From an uncultured Clostridia bacterium (GTDB lineage Bacteria > Bacillota > Clostridia > TANB77 > CAG-508), in the NCBI GenBank assembly GCA_944388705.1, contig CALXJU010000009.1, forward strand, positions 1 through 53,316: a stretch of 53,316 nt of DNA. The letters are read 5' to 3'. The position numbers and the translations under genes were made by a program. Shown one piece after another: positions 17,096 through 29,482 of the stretch. Numbering within the stretch: position 1 is the stretch's first letter; the number at the start of each line of letters is the position of its first letter. The notes beneath the pieces are model-generated. The model worked only from the letters and a program-made list of their open reading frames with translations, searched no databases and had not been told where the DNA came from.

Positions 17096-17353
17096 TTAAT
17101 TATTTTCTTGTTGACTTATATCTTTATCAACTCTTCCAGCTACAGTTTCTGGCTGTACTGCTGATAATATTACATGTCCTGAATCCATTATTAATACTGC
17201 TCTTGTACGTCTACCATATGTTGCATCAACTGCTGTTTTTGCATCTTTTGCTTCTTGTACCATTCTTTTTATTGGTGCTGACTCTGGACTTACAATTGCT
17301 ACTATTTTATCTGCTGAAACTATATTTCCAAATCCTATATTTACTAATTGCAT
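17096..17353 (-). CDS. remA: Biofilm/extracellular matrix regulator RemA
   Basis: A small DNA-binding protein (DUF370) that activates matrix genes in B. subtilis. Near-complete family consensus: [20 protein letters not shown], then [20 protein letters not shown]. The frame opens three codons earlier, but AAAGG lies 9 nt before the third ATG (17353), which also matches the usual N-terminus; 85 aa. It sits between yicC and rpoZ. Confidence 0.95.
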   Translation of the reverse strand: MQLVNIGFGNIVSADKIVAIVSPESAPIKRMVQEAKDAKTAVDATYGRRTRAVLIMDSGHVILSAVQPETVAGRVDKDISQQENN

Positions 17354-17367
17354 TTTCATCATCCTTT

Positions 17368-18243
17368 CTATTCAACATTTTGAATTTGTTCTCTGATGTC
17401 TTCTAATATTGTTTTTATAGCAACTACTCTATCTGTTATTTCAAGTTTATTTGCTTTTGAACCTATTGTGTTTGTTTCTCTATTCATCTCTTGTATGATA
17501 AAGTCCATTTTCTTTCCTGTTGGTTCATCTGTTTTTATTAGTTCTCTTAATTGTGATATATGACTTCTCATTCTTGTTATTTCTTCTTCAACAGAACATT
17601 TATCTGCATATATTACAATTTCTTGCATTAGTCTACTTTTATCAATTTCTTCTGTTTTTAATATTTCTTTTACTCTTGCTTCTAATTTTACTACATATTC
17701 TTCAATAAGTCCAGTAGATAAGCTAAAAATCTCTTCAACTTTACTTTCTATTTGTCCTAATTTATTTAAAATATCTTCAGAAATTTTTATTCCTTCTTTT
17801 TCTCTCATTACCAATAATTGTTCTATTGCATCATTTAAAACTTGTTTTATTTCTTCTTTTATTATATTTTCATCTAGAACATTTTTTATTATTAGTACAT
17901 CAGGCATTTTTGTTATATCAGTAACTTGTATATCTGCTGATAAATTTTCTTCTTCTGCTAATTTTCTTAAATTTTGGATATATATTTTTGCTAATTCTGT
18001 ATTTATTTTTACATCATTTCCATCTTTACTATAATTTTCAAAATTTATTGATACATCAATTTTTCCTCTTTTAATTTTTGAAGATATTGTTTTTCTTATT
18101 TCTTCTTCTAAATAGCTTATTATTCTAGGCATTTTTATATTTGTGTCAATATATTTGTGATTTACTGTTTTTATTTCTACTTGATATTCTCTTGAATTTA
18201 TGGATAAACTACTTTTACCATATCCTGTCATACTTTTTATCAT
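17368..18243 (-). CDS. yicC: YicC/YloC family endoribonuclease
   Basis: Conserved protein with the N-terminal [10 protein letters not shown] signature, [11 protein letters not shown] near residue 65, and the C-terminal Glu-rich helix with [21 protein letters not shown] sequence (here [20 protein letters not shown]). Homologues are endoribonucleases that target small RNAs. 291 aa is normal. It is the first conserved gene of the remA-rpoZ-gmk block; its stop and start spacing is tight on both sides. Confidence 0.93.
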   Translation of the reverse strand: MIKSMTGYGKSSLSINSREYQVEIKTVNHKYIDTNIKMPRIISYLEEEIRKTISSKIKRGKIDVSINFENYSKDGNDVKINTELAKIYIQNLRKLAEEENLSADIQVTDITKMPDVLIIKNVLDENIIKEEIKQVLNDAIEQLLVMREKEGIKISEDILNKLGQIESKVEEIFSLSTGLIEEYVVKLEARVKEILKTEEIDKSRLMQEIVIYADKCSVEEEITRMRSHISQLRELIKTDEPTGKKMDFIIQEMNRETNTIGSKANKLEITDRVVAIKTILEDIREQIQNVE

Positions 18244-18777
18244 TTATTTTCCCTCTTCTTTTTTATTTTTCCTTTTACTTGCTTTTTTTATTGGCTCATC
18301 TTTTACTATTTCTTTTATATCACTATATTGTTTTAATTCGTTTTGTCTTTCTATTGTATATAATATTGTTGATTTTAGCATATAATATATTGCAAATAAA
18401 TATGAACCTATTAATATATATGTTTGTGTATTACATTGTACAAGTTTTGGAATATGTTTTATTAATAATGTAAATATTGCTAATATTAAAAATTCTACAC
18501 CATATAGTAATATATTGTCTTTTTCTTTTTTGTATGAAATTTCAATCATTAATATTGATATTATTAAAAATGCTATACTTGATATATTTATATACTTTGT
18601 TAAAGTTACTTCAGGTAATACTTCATATTGTATATTAAAAAACATAAAATATATCATTATCATTGATGAATATGCTAAATTTGCTAATACATCTCCTGTT
18701 ACAGCATTATTTATATTTTGATATATTTCTTTTATTGTTATTTTCTTTTTTTCTTCTTCTGAATTTATTTCTATCAT
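18244..18777 (-). CDS. Four-helix membrane protein of unknown function
   Basis: A 177-aa protein with a charged N-terminus, four hydrophobic segments (about 36-50, 65-82, 88-106, 118-136) and a lysine-rich tail (IKKASKRKNKKEEGK). No family recognised. It abuts yicC without a gap, so it is probably cotranscribed with rsmE and yicC. A GGGGAC repeat cluster lies just upstream of its start. Confidence 0.7.
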   Translation of the reverse strand: MIEINSEEEKKKITIKEIYQNINNAVTGDVLANLAYSSMIMIYFMFFNIQYEVLPEVTLTKYINISSIAFLIISILMIEISYKKEKDNILLYGVEFLILAIFTLLIKHIPKLVQCNTQTYILIGSYLFAIYYMLKSTILYTIERQNELKQYSDIKEIVKDEPIKKASKRKNKKEEGK

Positions 18778-18792
18778 TTTTCTTCTCCTTTT

Positions 18793-18881
18793 TTGGAAAT
18801 TTTGGGACTGTCCCCTTTTTTCCTTTTTGGCAATTTGGGGACTGTCCCCTTTTTTCCTTTTTGGTAATTTGGGGACAGACC
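18793..18881 (-). repeat. GGGGAC repeat cluster upstream of the four-helix protein
   Basis: Three units in the same direction (TTTTGGGACTGTCCCC, ATTTGGGGACTGTCCCC, ATTTGGGGACAGACC) separated by T6/CC(T) runs, about 35-36 bp apart. The cluster ends directly before the downstream gene's ribosome binding region. Confidence 0.85.
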
Positions 18882-18887
18882 TTTAAT

Positions 18888-19628
18888 TTATATTTGTAGT
18901 TCATACATTATTACACTTAATATATTTAGTGCTACAGTTTCTGTCCTCAAAATTCTATTTCCTAATGTTACAATATTAGCTCCAACTTCTTTTAACAGTT
19001 TTACGTCATTATCTTCAAGTCCACCTTCTGGTCCTATTACAACAGCAATTTTTACTTGTTCTTTATTTTTTAATTTTAATAATTCTTTTTTTATTGTGTT
19101 TTGTTTTTCATTTTCATATGCAACTATTACTGAATCATATTGTTCTGTCAATTTTGCTATATCTTGGATTGTAACTATTTTTCTCACTTCTGGTATTATT
19201 GTTCTTCCACTTTGTTTTGCTGCACTTTCTGATATCTTTTGCCATCTTTCTATTTTTTTATTTTCATCTTTTGGTTCTATTTTTGCCACACATCTTTTCA
19301 TTGCTACTGGAATTATTGCATTTACTCCTAATTCTACTGATTTTTGTATTATTAATTCCATTTTATCTGATTTGGGTATTCCTTGATATATATCTACTAA
19401 TATATTATTTTTTTCTTCTTTTAGTTCTTTTAATATTTTTGTATCTACATATTTTTCTTCTATATTTATAATTTCACAATTATATGCTTTCCCATTTTCT
19501 GAATTACATATTTCTATAATGTCTCCAATTTGTTTTCTTAATACATTTTTTATATGTTTTACATCTTCTCCTATTATTTGAATTTTATTTTCTTCTATTT
19601 GTTCAGTTTTTACAAAAAATCTTGGCAT
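18888..19628 (-). CDS. rsmE: 16S rRNA m3U1498 methyltransferase RsmE
   Basis: SPOUT-class methyltransferase acting on U1498 of 16S rRNA in the 30S subunit. N-terminal PUA-like part (MPRFFVKTEQ, GEDVKHIKNVLRK) and C-terminal trefoil knot with IGPEGGLEDNDVKLL and LGNRILRTETVALNIL, the SAM-binding site. The frame extends 17 codons upstream, but GGAG lies 6 nt before ATG 19628, giving 246 aa, the usual size. Confidence 0.95.
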   Translation of the reverse strand: MPRFFVKTEQIEENKIQIIGEDVKHIKNVLRKQIGDIIEICNSENGKAYNCEIINIEEKYVDTKILKELKEEKNNILVDIYQGIPKSDKMELIIQKSVELGVNAIIPVAMKRCVAKIEPKDENKKIERWQKISESAAKQSGRTIIPEVRKIVTIQDIAKLTEQYDSVIVAYENEKQNTIKKELLKLKNKEQVKIAVVIGPEGGLEDNDVKLLKEVGANIVTLGNRILRTETVALNILSVIMYELQI

Positions 19629-19707
19629 TTTTTTCTCCTTTAATGTGTATATTATATTACAATTTTTCATGAATTTCAATAGTATTCTCTTGAAGTTGCA
19701 AATTTTA

Positions 19708-19736
19708 TTGACGTTTTACATAAAATATTGTATAAT
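19708..19736 (+). promoter_or_regulatory. Sigma-A-type promoter of the 160-aa orphan gene
   Basis: TTGACG (19708-19713), a 17-bp spacer and a perfect TATAAT (19731-19736). The start of transcription would be near 19743, leaving a leader of about 75 nt. Confidence 0.75.
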
Positions 19737-19818
19737 TGTTTAAAAATTGTGTATTTTCCTATATCTTCATCTTAGTGAAAACACACGCAAAAAATATTAT
19801 ATATAGGAGGACAATGTT

Positions 19819-20301
19819 ATGTTTTATCCTGAAGAATTTAAAGAACGGGTGAAGAAGGCTTATCCAGAATTAAATCTTTTACATCAGAAGCTTGAAGAAG
19901 GAGATGATTTTGTTTATCTTTATTTGCAAAGCATCAAATGTTTACCTTGTGTGCTATATTTGCAACCAGGAGCTTTATCAATTGATACAGTCTTAGAAGG
20001 AACTTCTCTTGAGGAGTTAAAAAAGCGCTCTATAGCAGAAAAAACCGCAATCGAAAGTCTTAAAATTCCTATTTCTATAAATATAGATATAGAATTTGAA
20101 AAAAGGTATGAAGCATTAAAAAGCTTTTATCCTGACAAGAAGACAGCTGAAATCTTATTTAGGTCTTCTGGTGCTTTTTCGGCAGATTATATTATGTTTT
20201 CAAACTCGTTTAATGTTTTGCATGAAGAAGCAGTTTTGCGGAAAACGAGAATAGAACTTTTTAATGAATGTTTAAGTCTTTATGTTTCTCAAAAGTCATA
20301 A
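19819..20301 (+). CDS. Hypothetical 160-aa protein, foreign-looking
   Basis: Not recognised. Soluble, mixed alpha/beta, no signal peptide (FYPEEFKERVKKAYPEL at the start, Cys pair in IKCLPCVLY). GGAGG at 19806-19810 lies 8 nt before the ATG. It is a complete one-gene unit on the opposite strand from its surroundings, with its own consensus promoter and a G+C-rich terminator. Codon use differs from the neighbours (CGC, GAG, ACC, ATC) and it contains two in-frame CGG codons (19846-19848 and 20239-20241). A +1 shift at the first would stop at once. Horizontal acquisition is likely. Confidence 0.65.
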   Translation: MFYPEEFKERVKKAYPELNLLHQKLEEGDDFVYLYLQSIKCLPCVLYLQPGALSIDTVLEGTSLEELKKRSIAEKTAIESLKIPISINIDIEFEKRYEALKSFYPDKKTAEILFRSSGAFSADYIMFSNSFNVLHEEAVLRKTRIELFNECLSLYVSQKS

Positions 20302-20310
20302 AACATAACA

Positions 20311-20335
20311 CCCCCGCATTTGCTTAATGCGGGGG
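20311..20335 (+). terminator. Strong bidirectional terminator
   Basis: Perfect 10-bp stem CCCCCGCATT/AATGCGGGGG with a 5-nt loop, then AATTTTCTTT. It serves the plus-strand orphan gene and, on the other strand, the end of rfbB. It is far richer in G+C than other terminators in the window. Confidence 0.85.
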
Positions 20336-20343
20336 AATTTTCT

Positions 20344-21309
20344 TTATTTTAACCATTCTGGATTTTCTAAATACCAGTCAATAGTTTTAACTATTCCATC
20401 TTCAAATTTTGTTTTTGGTAACCAACCTAATTCTTTACTAATTTTAGTAGGGTCTATTGCATATCTATAATCATGACCTTTTCTGTCTTCTACATATTGA
20501 ATTAAATCTTCTGATTTTCCTAAACGTTGTAAAATAAGTTTTACAATTTCTATATTTCTTTTTTCATTATGTCCACCTATATTATATCTTTCTCCTGCAA
20601 CTCCATTATGGAATACTAAATCTATTGCTTCACAGTGATCTTCTACATATAACCAGTCTCTTATATTTTTTCCTGTTCCATATACAGGTAATTTTTCATT
20701 ATTTAAAGCTAGTTTTATCATATGTGGTATTAATTTTTCATTATGTTGATATGGTCCATAATTATTTGAACAATTTGTTACATTTACATTCATTTTATAT
20801 GTTGTATGATATGCAAATGCTATTAAATCTGAACTTGCTTTTGATGCTGAATATGGACTACTTGGTTGAATTGGTGAGTTTTCTGTAAAATACCCTTCTT
20901 CTCCTAATGCTCCATACACTTCATCTGTTGATATATGTACAAATTTATTTTCTGAACCTTCTCCCCATGCTCTTTTAGCTGTTTCTAATAATGTATGTGT
21001 ACCCATTACATTTGTTTTTGTAAATATAAATGGATTTTTTATACTATTATCTACATGTGATTCTGCTGCAAAATGAATTACTCCATTTATTTCATATTTT
21101 TTAAATATTTCTTGCATTTTTTCAAAGTCACATATATCTGCTTGTATAAATGTTATTTTATCTTTAACTTTATTTAAATTATTTAAATTTCCAGCATATG
21201 TTAGTTTATCTACTACTATTATATTATAATCTGGATGTTTGTTTACAAAATATTCTGCAAAATTTGCTCCTATAAATCCTGCTGCTCCTGTTACTAATAT
21301 ATTTTTCAT
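20344..21309 (-). CDS. rfbB: dTDP-glucose 4,6-dehydratase
   Basis: Second step of dTDP-L-rhamnose synthesis. Rossmann motif GAAGFIGANF at residues 8-17, catalytic STDEVYG, and the YSASK Tyr/Lys pair near residue 153. 321 aa matches the family. Last gene of the operon rfbD-rfbA-membrane protein-rfbC-rfbB. Unlike the tight upstream junctions, it is separated from rfbC by a repeat cluster of about 140 bp. Confidence 0.96.
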   Translation of the reverse strand: MKNILVTGAAGFIGANFAEYFVNKHPDYNIIVVDKLTYAGNLNNLNKVKDKITFIQADICDFEKMQEIFKKYEINGVIHFAAESHVDNSIKNPFIFTKTNVMGTHTLLETAKRAWGEGSENKFVHISTDEVYGALGEEGYFTENSPIQPSSPYSASKASSDLIAFAYHTTYKMNVNVTNCSNNYGPYQHNEKLIPHMIKLALNNEKLPVYGTGKNIRDWLYVEDHCEAIDLVFHNGVAGERYNIGGHNEKRNIEIVKLILQRLGKSEDLIQYVEDRKGHDYRYAIDPTKISKELGWLPKTKFEDGIVKTIDWYLENPEWLK

Positions 21310-21333
21310 TTTTTCTTCTTCCTTTCTCGTATA

Positions 21334-21476
21334 AGGTCTGTCCCTTTTTTTCCTTTTGGGAAATTTGGGGACGGTTCTCTTTTTTCCCTTTTGGCAATTT
21401 GGGGACGGTTCCTTTTTTTCCCTTTTGGCAATTTGAGAACCGTCCCCAAATTTCCCAAATTGCCCAAATTTACTTT
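21334..21476. repeat. GGGGACGGTTCTC repeat cluster between rfbC and rfbB
   Basis: A partial GTCTGTCCC, then GGGAAATTTGGGGACGG and GGCAATTTGGGGACGG units in one direction, then an inverted unit GAGAACCGTCCCCAAATTTC. The inverted copy can pair with the forward ones to form a long hairpin in the operon transcript. Confidence 0.85.
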
Positions 21477-22055
21477 TTATAAATTTTTAAATAAATCTGT
21501 ATTTTTTAATTCTTTTAATGATGGCCATTTTGCATCTTTTTCAGATGTAATTAAATCTTCGATTTTTAAATCTCCCATTGGCCATTTTATTCCAACATCT
21601 GGGTCATTATATTTTAGTCCCCCCTCTGCTGAATGGTTATATATATCATCACATTTATATGCAAATTCAGCTTCATCTGATAACACTAAAAATCCATGTG
21701 CAAACCCTCTAGGTATCATAAACATTTTTTTGTTTTCTTCAGTTAATATAACACCTTCCCATTTTCCATATGTTTTGCTTCCAGGTCTTAAATCAACTGC
21801 AACATCAAATACTTCTCCTTTTATACATCTAACAAGTTTTGCTTGTGTGTTTTCTTTTTGAAAATGAAGTCCTCTTAAAACTCCTTTTTTTGATTTTGAT
21901 TGATTATCTTGTACAAAATTATAATTTAGTCCTATTTCTTCAAAATCCTTTTGGCTATATGTTTCCATGAAATATCCTCTATTATCACCAAATACTGTTG
22001 GTTCTATAATATATACTCCATCTATTGATGTTTCTATCTTTTTAAACTTTCCCAT
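21477..22055 (-). CDS. rfbC: dTDP-4-dehydrorhamnose 3,5-epimerase
   Basis: Third step of dTDP-L-rhamnose synthesis. Cupin-type RmlC with GVLRGLHFQ near residue 58, DVAVDLRPGSKTYGKW and IPRGFAHGFLVLSD. 192 aa is normal. It starts inside the 3' end of the upstream membrane-protein gene (22-bp overlap), with GGAG 7 nt before its ATG. Confidence 0.96.
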   Translation of the reverse strand: MGKFKKIETSIDGVYIIEPTVFGDNRGYFMETYSQKDFEEIGLNYNFVQDNQSKSKKGVLRGLHFQKENTQAKLVRCIKGEVFDVAVDLRPGSKTYGKWEGVILTEENKKMFMIPRGFAHGFLVLSDEAEFAYKCDDIYNHSAEGGLKYNDPDVGIKWPMGDLKIEDLITSEKDAKWPSLKELKNTDLFKNL

Positions 22056-23272
22056 AATTTTTCTCCTTTTTTTAATTTGAATATTTTATCTCTAAATAAT
22101 AGAATTATTAATATACTTATTGATATATACCAGAAAAATGATGTCCTTTCTCCTGATGCATATACTGTTGGCGAAAATGCCATTACATATCTACTAAGTA
22201 TCCCTGTAATATATATAAGTAGAGGTGTAAAGTTTTTCATATCTTTCTCTTTTCCTTTACAAAATATGTTATATAAACATATTCCTATACTGATTAATAT
22301 TAATGAATAAATGCATACTGTAAATATTATATTTGCTTTTCCAGAAATTCTTGTAACTTCATCAAATATTACGACTAAGAATATTGGTGACATACCTAAT
22401 AATCTATATTTTATATCTTTGCTTGTTTTCCACATTGTATATGTTATTAAAGCTATAAATCCATAAAATAATACTCTTCCATTTCTAATCACATAATGCA
22501 TCATTGTTGTTAATCCTTCTGCTAATTTTATAAATAATGATGTTTCAGAATATTCTGGATACCATGTTTCTTCTTCTTGTATTTTTCTATTTGCATTTCC
22601 AGGGCAAGTTAATATAAATATTAAACTTATTATGATAATTGCATACATTATAAATAAAATCGGTTTTTGTTTCCTATTTTTAATAATATATATTAAGAAA
22701 AATGTATACACTAAAAATAATATTCCTGCCATTTGTTCTTGGTTACTTGCATATATAATTGAAATTACAAAAGTAATTCCTTGTATAACAGATATTTTTT
22801 CATTATTTAATAATTTCTTTATTGGAATCATTGCATATAGTCCTGTTGAAGCTACCCATAAATAATTATTCATTGTAGCAATCCAACCAGCTTCTTTTAA
22901 AATTGTTATTGGTATTGATACTATACTTATTATTACAATCCAATTTAATTTTTGTTTATTTTCTGTTACAAATAATTTTGATATAGAATAAATTAGTAAA
23001 ATAAACATTCCTATATTAGCAATTTTCCAAATTTCTATTGGCAAAAAGCTACAAAATGTCACTAATATTCCTTCTATAATTATTCTTGATGTCCATGTAT
23101 TATATCTTTGACTTAAATAATCAAATAATCCAACATTTTCACATACAGTAGAAAAATACAAATCATCATTTTCTTTTTGTATAAATATATGTAATAATAT
23201 TATTAATACTATAAATATTAAGAATGGTATTTTTTCTTTTTTTAAAATTTCTTTTAATTTTTCTTTGTTCAT
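22034..23272 (-). CDS. Polytopic membrane protein inside the rhamnose operon (DUF6056-like)
   Basis: A 412-aa protein with about 10-11 hydrophobic segments. An early extracytoplasmic loop carries DDLYFSTVCEN and a WTSRIIIEG motif, as in DUF6056 and GtrC-like glycosyltransferase proteins of surface polysaccharide systems. It starts 1 nt after the rfbA stop (ATG 23272 with GGAG supplied by the rfbA end), so translation is coupled. A TTG five codons earlier is possible but less likely. The inferred role is transfer of rhamnose or another sugar on the outer membrane face. Confidence 0.75.
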   Translation of the reverse strand: MNKEKLKEILKKEKIPFLIFIVLIILLHIFIQKENDDLYFSTVCENVGLFDYLSQRYNTWTSRIIIEGILVTFCSFLPIEIWKIANIGMFILLIYSISKLFVTENKQKLNWIVIISIVSIPITILKEAGWIATMNNYLWVASTGLYAMIPIKKLLNNEKISVIQGITFVISIIYASNQEQMAGILFLVYTFFLIYIIKNRKQKPILFIMYAIIIISLIFILTCPGNANRKIQEEETWYPEYSETSLFIKLAEGLTTMMHYVIRNGRVLFYGFIALITYTMWKTSKDIKYRLLGMSPIFLVVIFDEVTRISGKANIIFTVCIYSLILISIGICLYNIFCKGKEKDMKNFTPLLIYITGILSRYVMAFSPTVYASGERTSFFWYISISILIILLFRDKIFKLKKGEKLWESLKR

Positions 23273-23273
23273 A

Positions 23274-24164
23274 TTATTCTTCTCCAAATTTATCTTCTGC
23301 TACATCTTTTAGATATACCCCATATTCTGTTTTCATATATTTATCTGCTAATTTAGATAATTGTTCTGCATTTATCCATCCTTTATCAAATGCAATTTCT
23401 TCTGGGCAACATATTTGTAGTCCTTGCCTTTTTTGAATTGTTTGAACAAAACTTGCTGTTTCTATTAATGCATCATGTGTTCCAGTATCAAACCATGTCA
23501 TTCCTCTTCCTAATTTTTCTACTTTTAACTTACCTTTTTTCATATATTCTTCATTTATAGATGTTATTTCTAATTCTCCTCTTGCTGAAGGTTTAACATT
23601 TTTAGCTATTTCTATTACTTCATTTGTATAGAAATATAATCCTGGTACTGCATAATTTGATTTTGGCATTTTTGGTTTTTCTTCTATTGAAATAGCTTTT
23701 CCATCTTGATCTATTTCTACAACTCCATATGCCCTAGGGTCTTTTACGTAATATCCAAATATTGTTGCTTCTTCTTCTCTTTCATTTGCTTGTTTTAATT
23801 TTTCTGATAAATGTTCACCATAAAACATGTTGTCACCTAATATCATTGCAACATTACTATCTCCAATGAAATCTTCTCCTATTATAAATGCTTCTGCTAG
23901 TCCATTTGGTTTTTCTTGTATTTTATACTCAAATTTCATTCCCCATTGGCTTCCATTACCTAATAAACTTTTAAATGTTTCTATGTCTCTTGGTGTTGTT
24001 ATTATTAAAACTTCTCTTATATCTGATTGCATTAATATTGATAATGGGTAATATATCATTGGCTTATCATATACTGGCATTATTTGTTTTGATATTGCAA
24101 GTGTTAATGGATAAAGTCTTGTTCCACTTCCTCCTGCTAAAACTATTCCTTTTCTATTCTTCAT
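23274..24164 (-). CDS. rfbA: Glucose-1-phosphate thymidylyltransferase
   Basis: First step of dTDP-L-rhamnose synthesis. Nucleotide-binding [11 protein letters not shown] at residues 11-21, KPMIYYPLS, and the active-site run [15 protein letters not shown] near residue 107. 296 aa, normal length. Its ATG lies within the end of rfbD (11-bp overlap). Confidence 0.96.
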   Translation of the reverse strand: MKNRKGIVLAGGSGTRLYPLTLAISKQIMPVYDKPMIYYPLSILMQSDIREVLIITTPRDIETFKSLLGNGSQWGMKFEYKIQEKPNGLAEAFIIGEDFIGDSNVAMILGDNMFYGEHLSEKLKQANEREEEATIFGYYVKDPRAYGVVEIDQDGKAISIEEKPKMPKSNYAVPGLYFYTNEVIEIAKNVKPSARGELEITSINEEYMKKGKLKVEKLGRGMTWFDTGTHDALIETASFVQTIQKRQGLQICCPEEIAFDKGWINAEQLSKLADKYMKTEYGVYLKDVAEDKFGEE

Positions 24165-25026
24165 TTTCTTTCTCCTCTTTTAAATATCTTTTTAATCCAT
24201 CTTTCCATTCAGGAATTTGTATTCCTAATTTTAGTAATTTATTTTTTGATAATTGTGAGTTAAATGGTCTTTTAGCTTGAGTGATTTTCATCATATTTAT
24301 ATATTCTTCTGTTGTTACAGGATTTACTTTACACTTGATTCCTTGTTCTTTCAAGATTTCTTTTGTAAATTCATACCATGTTGTATATCCTTGGTTTGTT
24401 GCATTATATATTCCATATGGTATTTTCTTTTCTATTGCTTGATATATTATGTCTGCTAAATCTTTTGCATATGTTGGACTTCCATGTTGGTCTGATACTA
24501 CATTTATTTCATCTCTTGTTGAACCTAGTTTTGTCATAGTTTTTACAAAGTTATTTCCTCCAACTCCATATAACCATGCCGTTCTAAATATGTAGTATTC
24601 GTCCATATTTTCTTCTATTCCTTGTTCTCCATGTAGTTTTGTTTTTCCATATACTGTTACAGGTTCTTTTTCATCATCTTCATCATAATCTTTTGATACA
24701 TCTAAATCTCCGCCAAATACATAATCTGTTGAAATATGTACTAATTTTGCTCCTACTGTTTTTGCTGATTTTGCTAAATTTTTTGGTCCATCTCCATTTA
24801 TTCTATCTGCTAATTCATAGTTTTCTTCTGCTTTGTCTACTGCTGTATATGCAGCACAGTTTATTATATAATCTGGTTTCACTTCTGATATAACATCATC
24901 TACCATTTTTTCGTTTGTAATATCTAATTTTTCTACATCTGTTGCTATTATTTCATTTCCTTTCTGAAATCTTTTTTTTACTTCTTTTGCTAACATTCCA
25001 TTTGCACCTGTTACTAATATTTTCAT
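24154..25026 (-). CDS. rfbD: dTDP-4-dehydrorhamnose reductase
   Basis: Final step of dTDP-L-rhamnose synthesis. Rossmann motif [10 protein letters not shown] at residues 7-16, STDYVFGGD near 98, and the YGKTK catalytic Tyr/Lys near 126. 290 aa. First gene of the operon, overlapping rfbA. Confidence 0.96.
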   Translation of the reverse strand: MKILVTGANGMLAKEVKKRFQKGNEIIATDVEKLDITNEKMVDDVISEVKPDYIINCAAYTAVDKAEENYELADRINGDGPKNLAKSAKTVGAKLVHISTDYVFGGDLDVSKDYDEDDEKEPVTVYGKTKLHGEQGIEENMDEYYIFRTAWLYGVGGNNFVKTMTKLGSTRDEINVVSDQHGSPTYAKDLADIIYQAIEKKIPYGIYNATNQGYTTWYEFTKEILKEQGIKCKVNPVTTEEYINMMKITQAKRPFNSQLSKNKLLKLGIQIPEWKDGLKRYLKEEKENEE

Positions 25027-25081
25027 TTGCTTCTTCCTTTCTCTATTTTAAGTTTACGCCATTAATATATCACTAAATACA

Positions 25082-25108
25082 AAAAAGTACAAGACTTTCT
25101 TGTACTTT
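25082..25108 (-). terminator. Terminator after eno
   Basis: Perfect 10-bp stem AAGTACAAGA/TCTTGTACTT with a 3-nt loop and a T6 tail on the minus strand, 12 bp after the eno stop. It ends the glycolytic operon and separates it from rfbD. Confidence 0.8.
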
Positions 25109-25119
25109 ATTTGATATAT

Positions 25120-27104
<1,985 letters not shown>

Positions 27105-27119
27105 TATTTTTTCACCCGT

Positions 27120-28652
27120 TTATTTTTCTAATATACTTTCTCCTGTCATTTCTGTTGGTTTTTCTATTCCTAATATTTCTAATATAGTTGGTGCTAAATC
27201 AGCAAGTTTTCCTTCTTTTATTTTTAATTTTTCATTTTCTGTTACTAATATAAGTGGCACAGGGTTTGTTGTATGTGCTGTATGTGGTTCTCCTGTTTTA
27301 TAATCTATCATTTGCTCACAATTTCCATGGTCTGCTGTTATTAATATTGTTCCATTATGTGCTAACATTGCAGGTACAACTTTACCTACACATTCATCTA
27401 TTGTTTCTACTGCTTTTATTGCAGCTGGTAGACTTCCTGTATGTCCTACCATATCTGGATTTGCATAATTTAATATTATTACATCATATTTGTCTGCATT
27501 TATTGCTTCTACAACTTTTTCTGTAACTTCTGGTGCACTCATTTCTGGTTGCAAATCATATGTTGCAACTTTTGGTGATGGCACTAATATTCTATCTTCT
27601 CCAGGATATTGTTTTTCTTCTCCTCCATTAAAGAAGAATGTTACATGTGCATATTTTTCTGTTTCTGCTATACGAAGTTGTGTTAAGTTGTTTTTACTTA
27701 ATACTTCTCCAAGTGTGTTTACTAATGCTTCTTTTTTGAAAGCTATTTTTACATTTGGCATTGTTTCATCATAACTTGTGAAACATACAAAATATGTGTC
27801 AATTTTTTCTGTTTCAAATCCATCAAAATTTTTATCAACAATTGCTCTTGTTATTTCTCTTGCTCTGTCTGGTCTAAAGTTGAAGAATATTACAGAATCA
27901 TGTTCTCCAATTGTCGCAATTGGTGTTTCACCATTACATATTACTGTTGGTTCAACAAATTCATCAAATACTTCTTTTTGATAAGAGTCTTCTATTGCTA
28001 TTGTTGCAGAAGTTGATTTATTTCCTTCTCCTCTAACTAATGCATCATAACATTTTTTTACTCTTTCCCATCTCTTATCTCTATCCATAGCATAATATCT
28101 TCCTGATATACTTGCTATTTTTCCTATTCCTTTTTCTTTCATTTTTTCTTCAAGTTCTGTAATATATCCTTCTGCTGATGCTGGTGGTGTGTCTCTACCA
28201 TCTAAAAAGCAATGTACATATACATTTTCAAAATCTCTTCTTTTTGCCATTTCTAACAATCCATATAAATGTCTGTTATGGCTGTGTACCCCACCATCTG
28301 ACAATAGACCTAATATATGCAATTTAGAATTATATTTTCTGCAATTTTCTATTGCTTCAGTAAATTCAGGTATTGTGAAGAAATCTCCATCTTCTATTGA
28401 TTTTGTAATTTTTGTTAAATCTTGATATACAATTCTTCCTGCACCTATATTTGTGTGCCCTACTTCTGAATTTCCCATTTGTCCTTCTGGCAAACCTACT
28501 TTTAATCCACTTGTATAAATTTTTGTTGTTTGATATTTTTTCATTAGTTGAGTGATATTAGGTGTTTTTGCTAATTTTATTGCATTTCCATCTGTATTTT
28601 CATTTATTCCAAAACCATCTAATATCATTAACATTACCGGCTTTTTCTCCAT
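27120..28652 (-). CDS. gpmI: 2,3-bisphosphoglycerate-independent phosphoglycerate mutase
   Basis: Mn-dependent interconversion of 3- and 2-phosphoglycerate. Metal-binding MILDGFGIN at residues 8-16, phosphoserine site [17 protein letters not shown] near 58-74, HxxDGRDTPP loop, and C-terminal [12 protein letters not shown] with [10 protein letters not shown]. 510 aa, the normal size. Confidence 0.97.
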   Translation of the reverse strand: MEKKPVMLMILDGFGINENTDGNAIKLAKTPNITQLMKKYQTTKIYTSGLKVGLPEGQMGNSEVGHTNIGAGRIVYQDLTKITKSIEDGDFFTIPEFTEAIENCRKYNSKLHILGLLSDGGVHSHNRHLYGLLEMAKRRDFENVYVHCFLDGRDTPPASAEGYITELEEKMKEKGIGKIASISGRYYAMDRDKRWERVKKCYDALVRGEGNKSTSATIAIEDSYQKEVFDEFVEPTVICNGETPIATIGEHDSVIFFNFRPDRAREITRAIVDKNFDGFETEKIDTYFVCFTSYDETMPNVKIAFKKEALVNTLGEVLSKNNLTQLRIAETEKYAHVTFFFNGGEEKQYPGEDRILVPSPKVATYDLQPEMSAPEVTEKVVEAINADKYDVIILNYANPDMVGHTGSLPAAIKAVETIDECVGKVVPAMLAHNGTILITADHGNCEQMIDYKTGEPHTAHTTNPVPLILVTENEKLKIKEGKLADLAPTILEILGIEKPTEMTGESILEK

Positions 28653-28692
28653 TTTCCTAACATTCCTTTCATAGCATTAATTGGTGTTAATT

Positions 28693-29445
28693 TTATTCAT
28701 CAAATTTTACTATTTTAGAAAATTCTTCTGGCTTTAAACTTGCTCCTCCAACAAGTCCTCCATCTATATCTGACATTTCAAATAATTCTTTTGCATTTGA
28801 TGATTTAACACTTCCGCCGTATTGTATTATAACTCTTTCAGCCTCGTTTTGTCCATAGATTTCTGCTATTTTTTTTCTAATTTGTTTAATTGTGTCATTT
28901 GCATCTTCTTTTGTTGCTGTTTTTCCTGTTCCAATTGCCCAAATTGGTTCATATGCAATTATTATTTGAGCTAAACTTTCAGCACTTATTCCTTCTAAAG
29001 CTTTTTCTACTTGTGTTGTTATTATTTTTTCAGTTACACCTTGTTCTCTTTGTTCTAATGTTTCTCCAACACATACTATTGGTTTTAAATTATTTGCTAA
29101 TGCTGATTTTATTTTTTTATTTACTGTTTCATCTGTTTCAGCAAAATATTGTCTTCTCTCAGAATGTCCTATTATTACATATTCTACTCCTATTGATTTT
29201 AACATTTGTGCTGATATTTCTCCTGTATATGCTCCTTTTTCTTCCCAATGCATGTTTTGTGCACCTATTTTTATATTTGTTCCTTGTGCATGTAATAATG
29301 CATAAAATAAATCTGTATATGGAACACATAATATTACTTCATGTTTTGTATCTTTAACTAATGGTGCAAATTCTGTTATAAAGTCAATTGCTTCATTTGG
29401 AAGCATATTCATCTTCCAGTTTCCTGCGATTACTTTTTTTCTCAT
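28693..29445 (-). CDS. tpiA: Triosephosphate isomerase
   Basis: Interconverts dihydroxyacetone phosphate and glyceraldehyde 3-phosphate. NWKMN at residues 7-11, catalytic His in IIGHSERR near 95, catalytic Glu in AYEPIWAIGTG near 166, and phosphate-binding YGGSVK. 250 aa. Confidence 0.98.
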   Translation of the reverse strand: MRKKVIAGNWKMNMLPNEAIDFITEFAPLVKDTKHEVILCVPYTDLFYALLHAQGTNIKIGAQNMHWEEKGAYTGEISAQMLKSIGVEYVIIGHSERRQYFAETDETVNKKIKSALANNLKPIVCVGETLEQREQGVTEKIITTQVEKALEGISAESLAQIIIAYEPIWAIGTGKTATKEDANDTIKQIRKKIAEIYGQNEAERVIIQYGGSVKSSNAKELFEMSDIDGGLVGGASLKPEEFSKIVKFDE

Positions 29446-29482
29446 ATTAACCTCCTCGCCAACAAGCTATTATTTAATGGAT

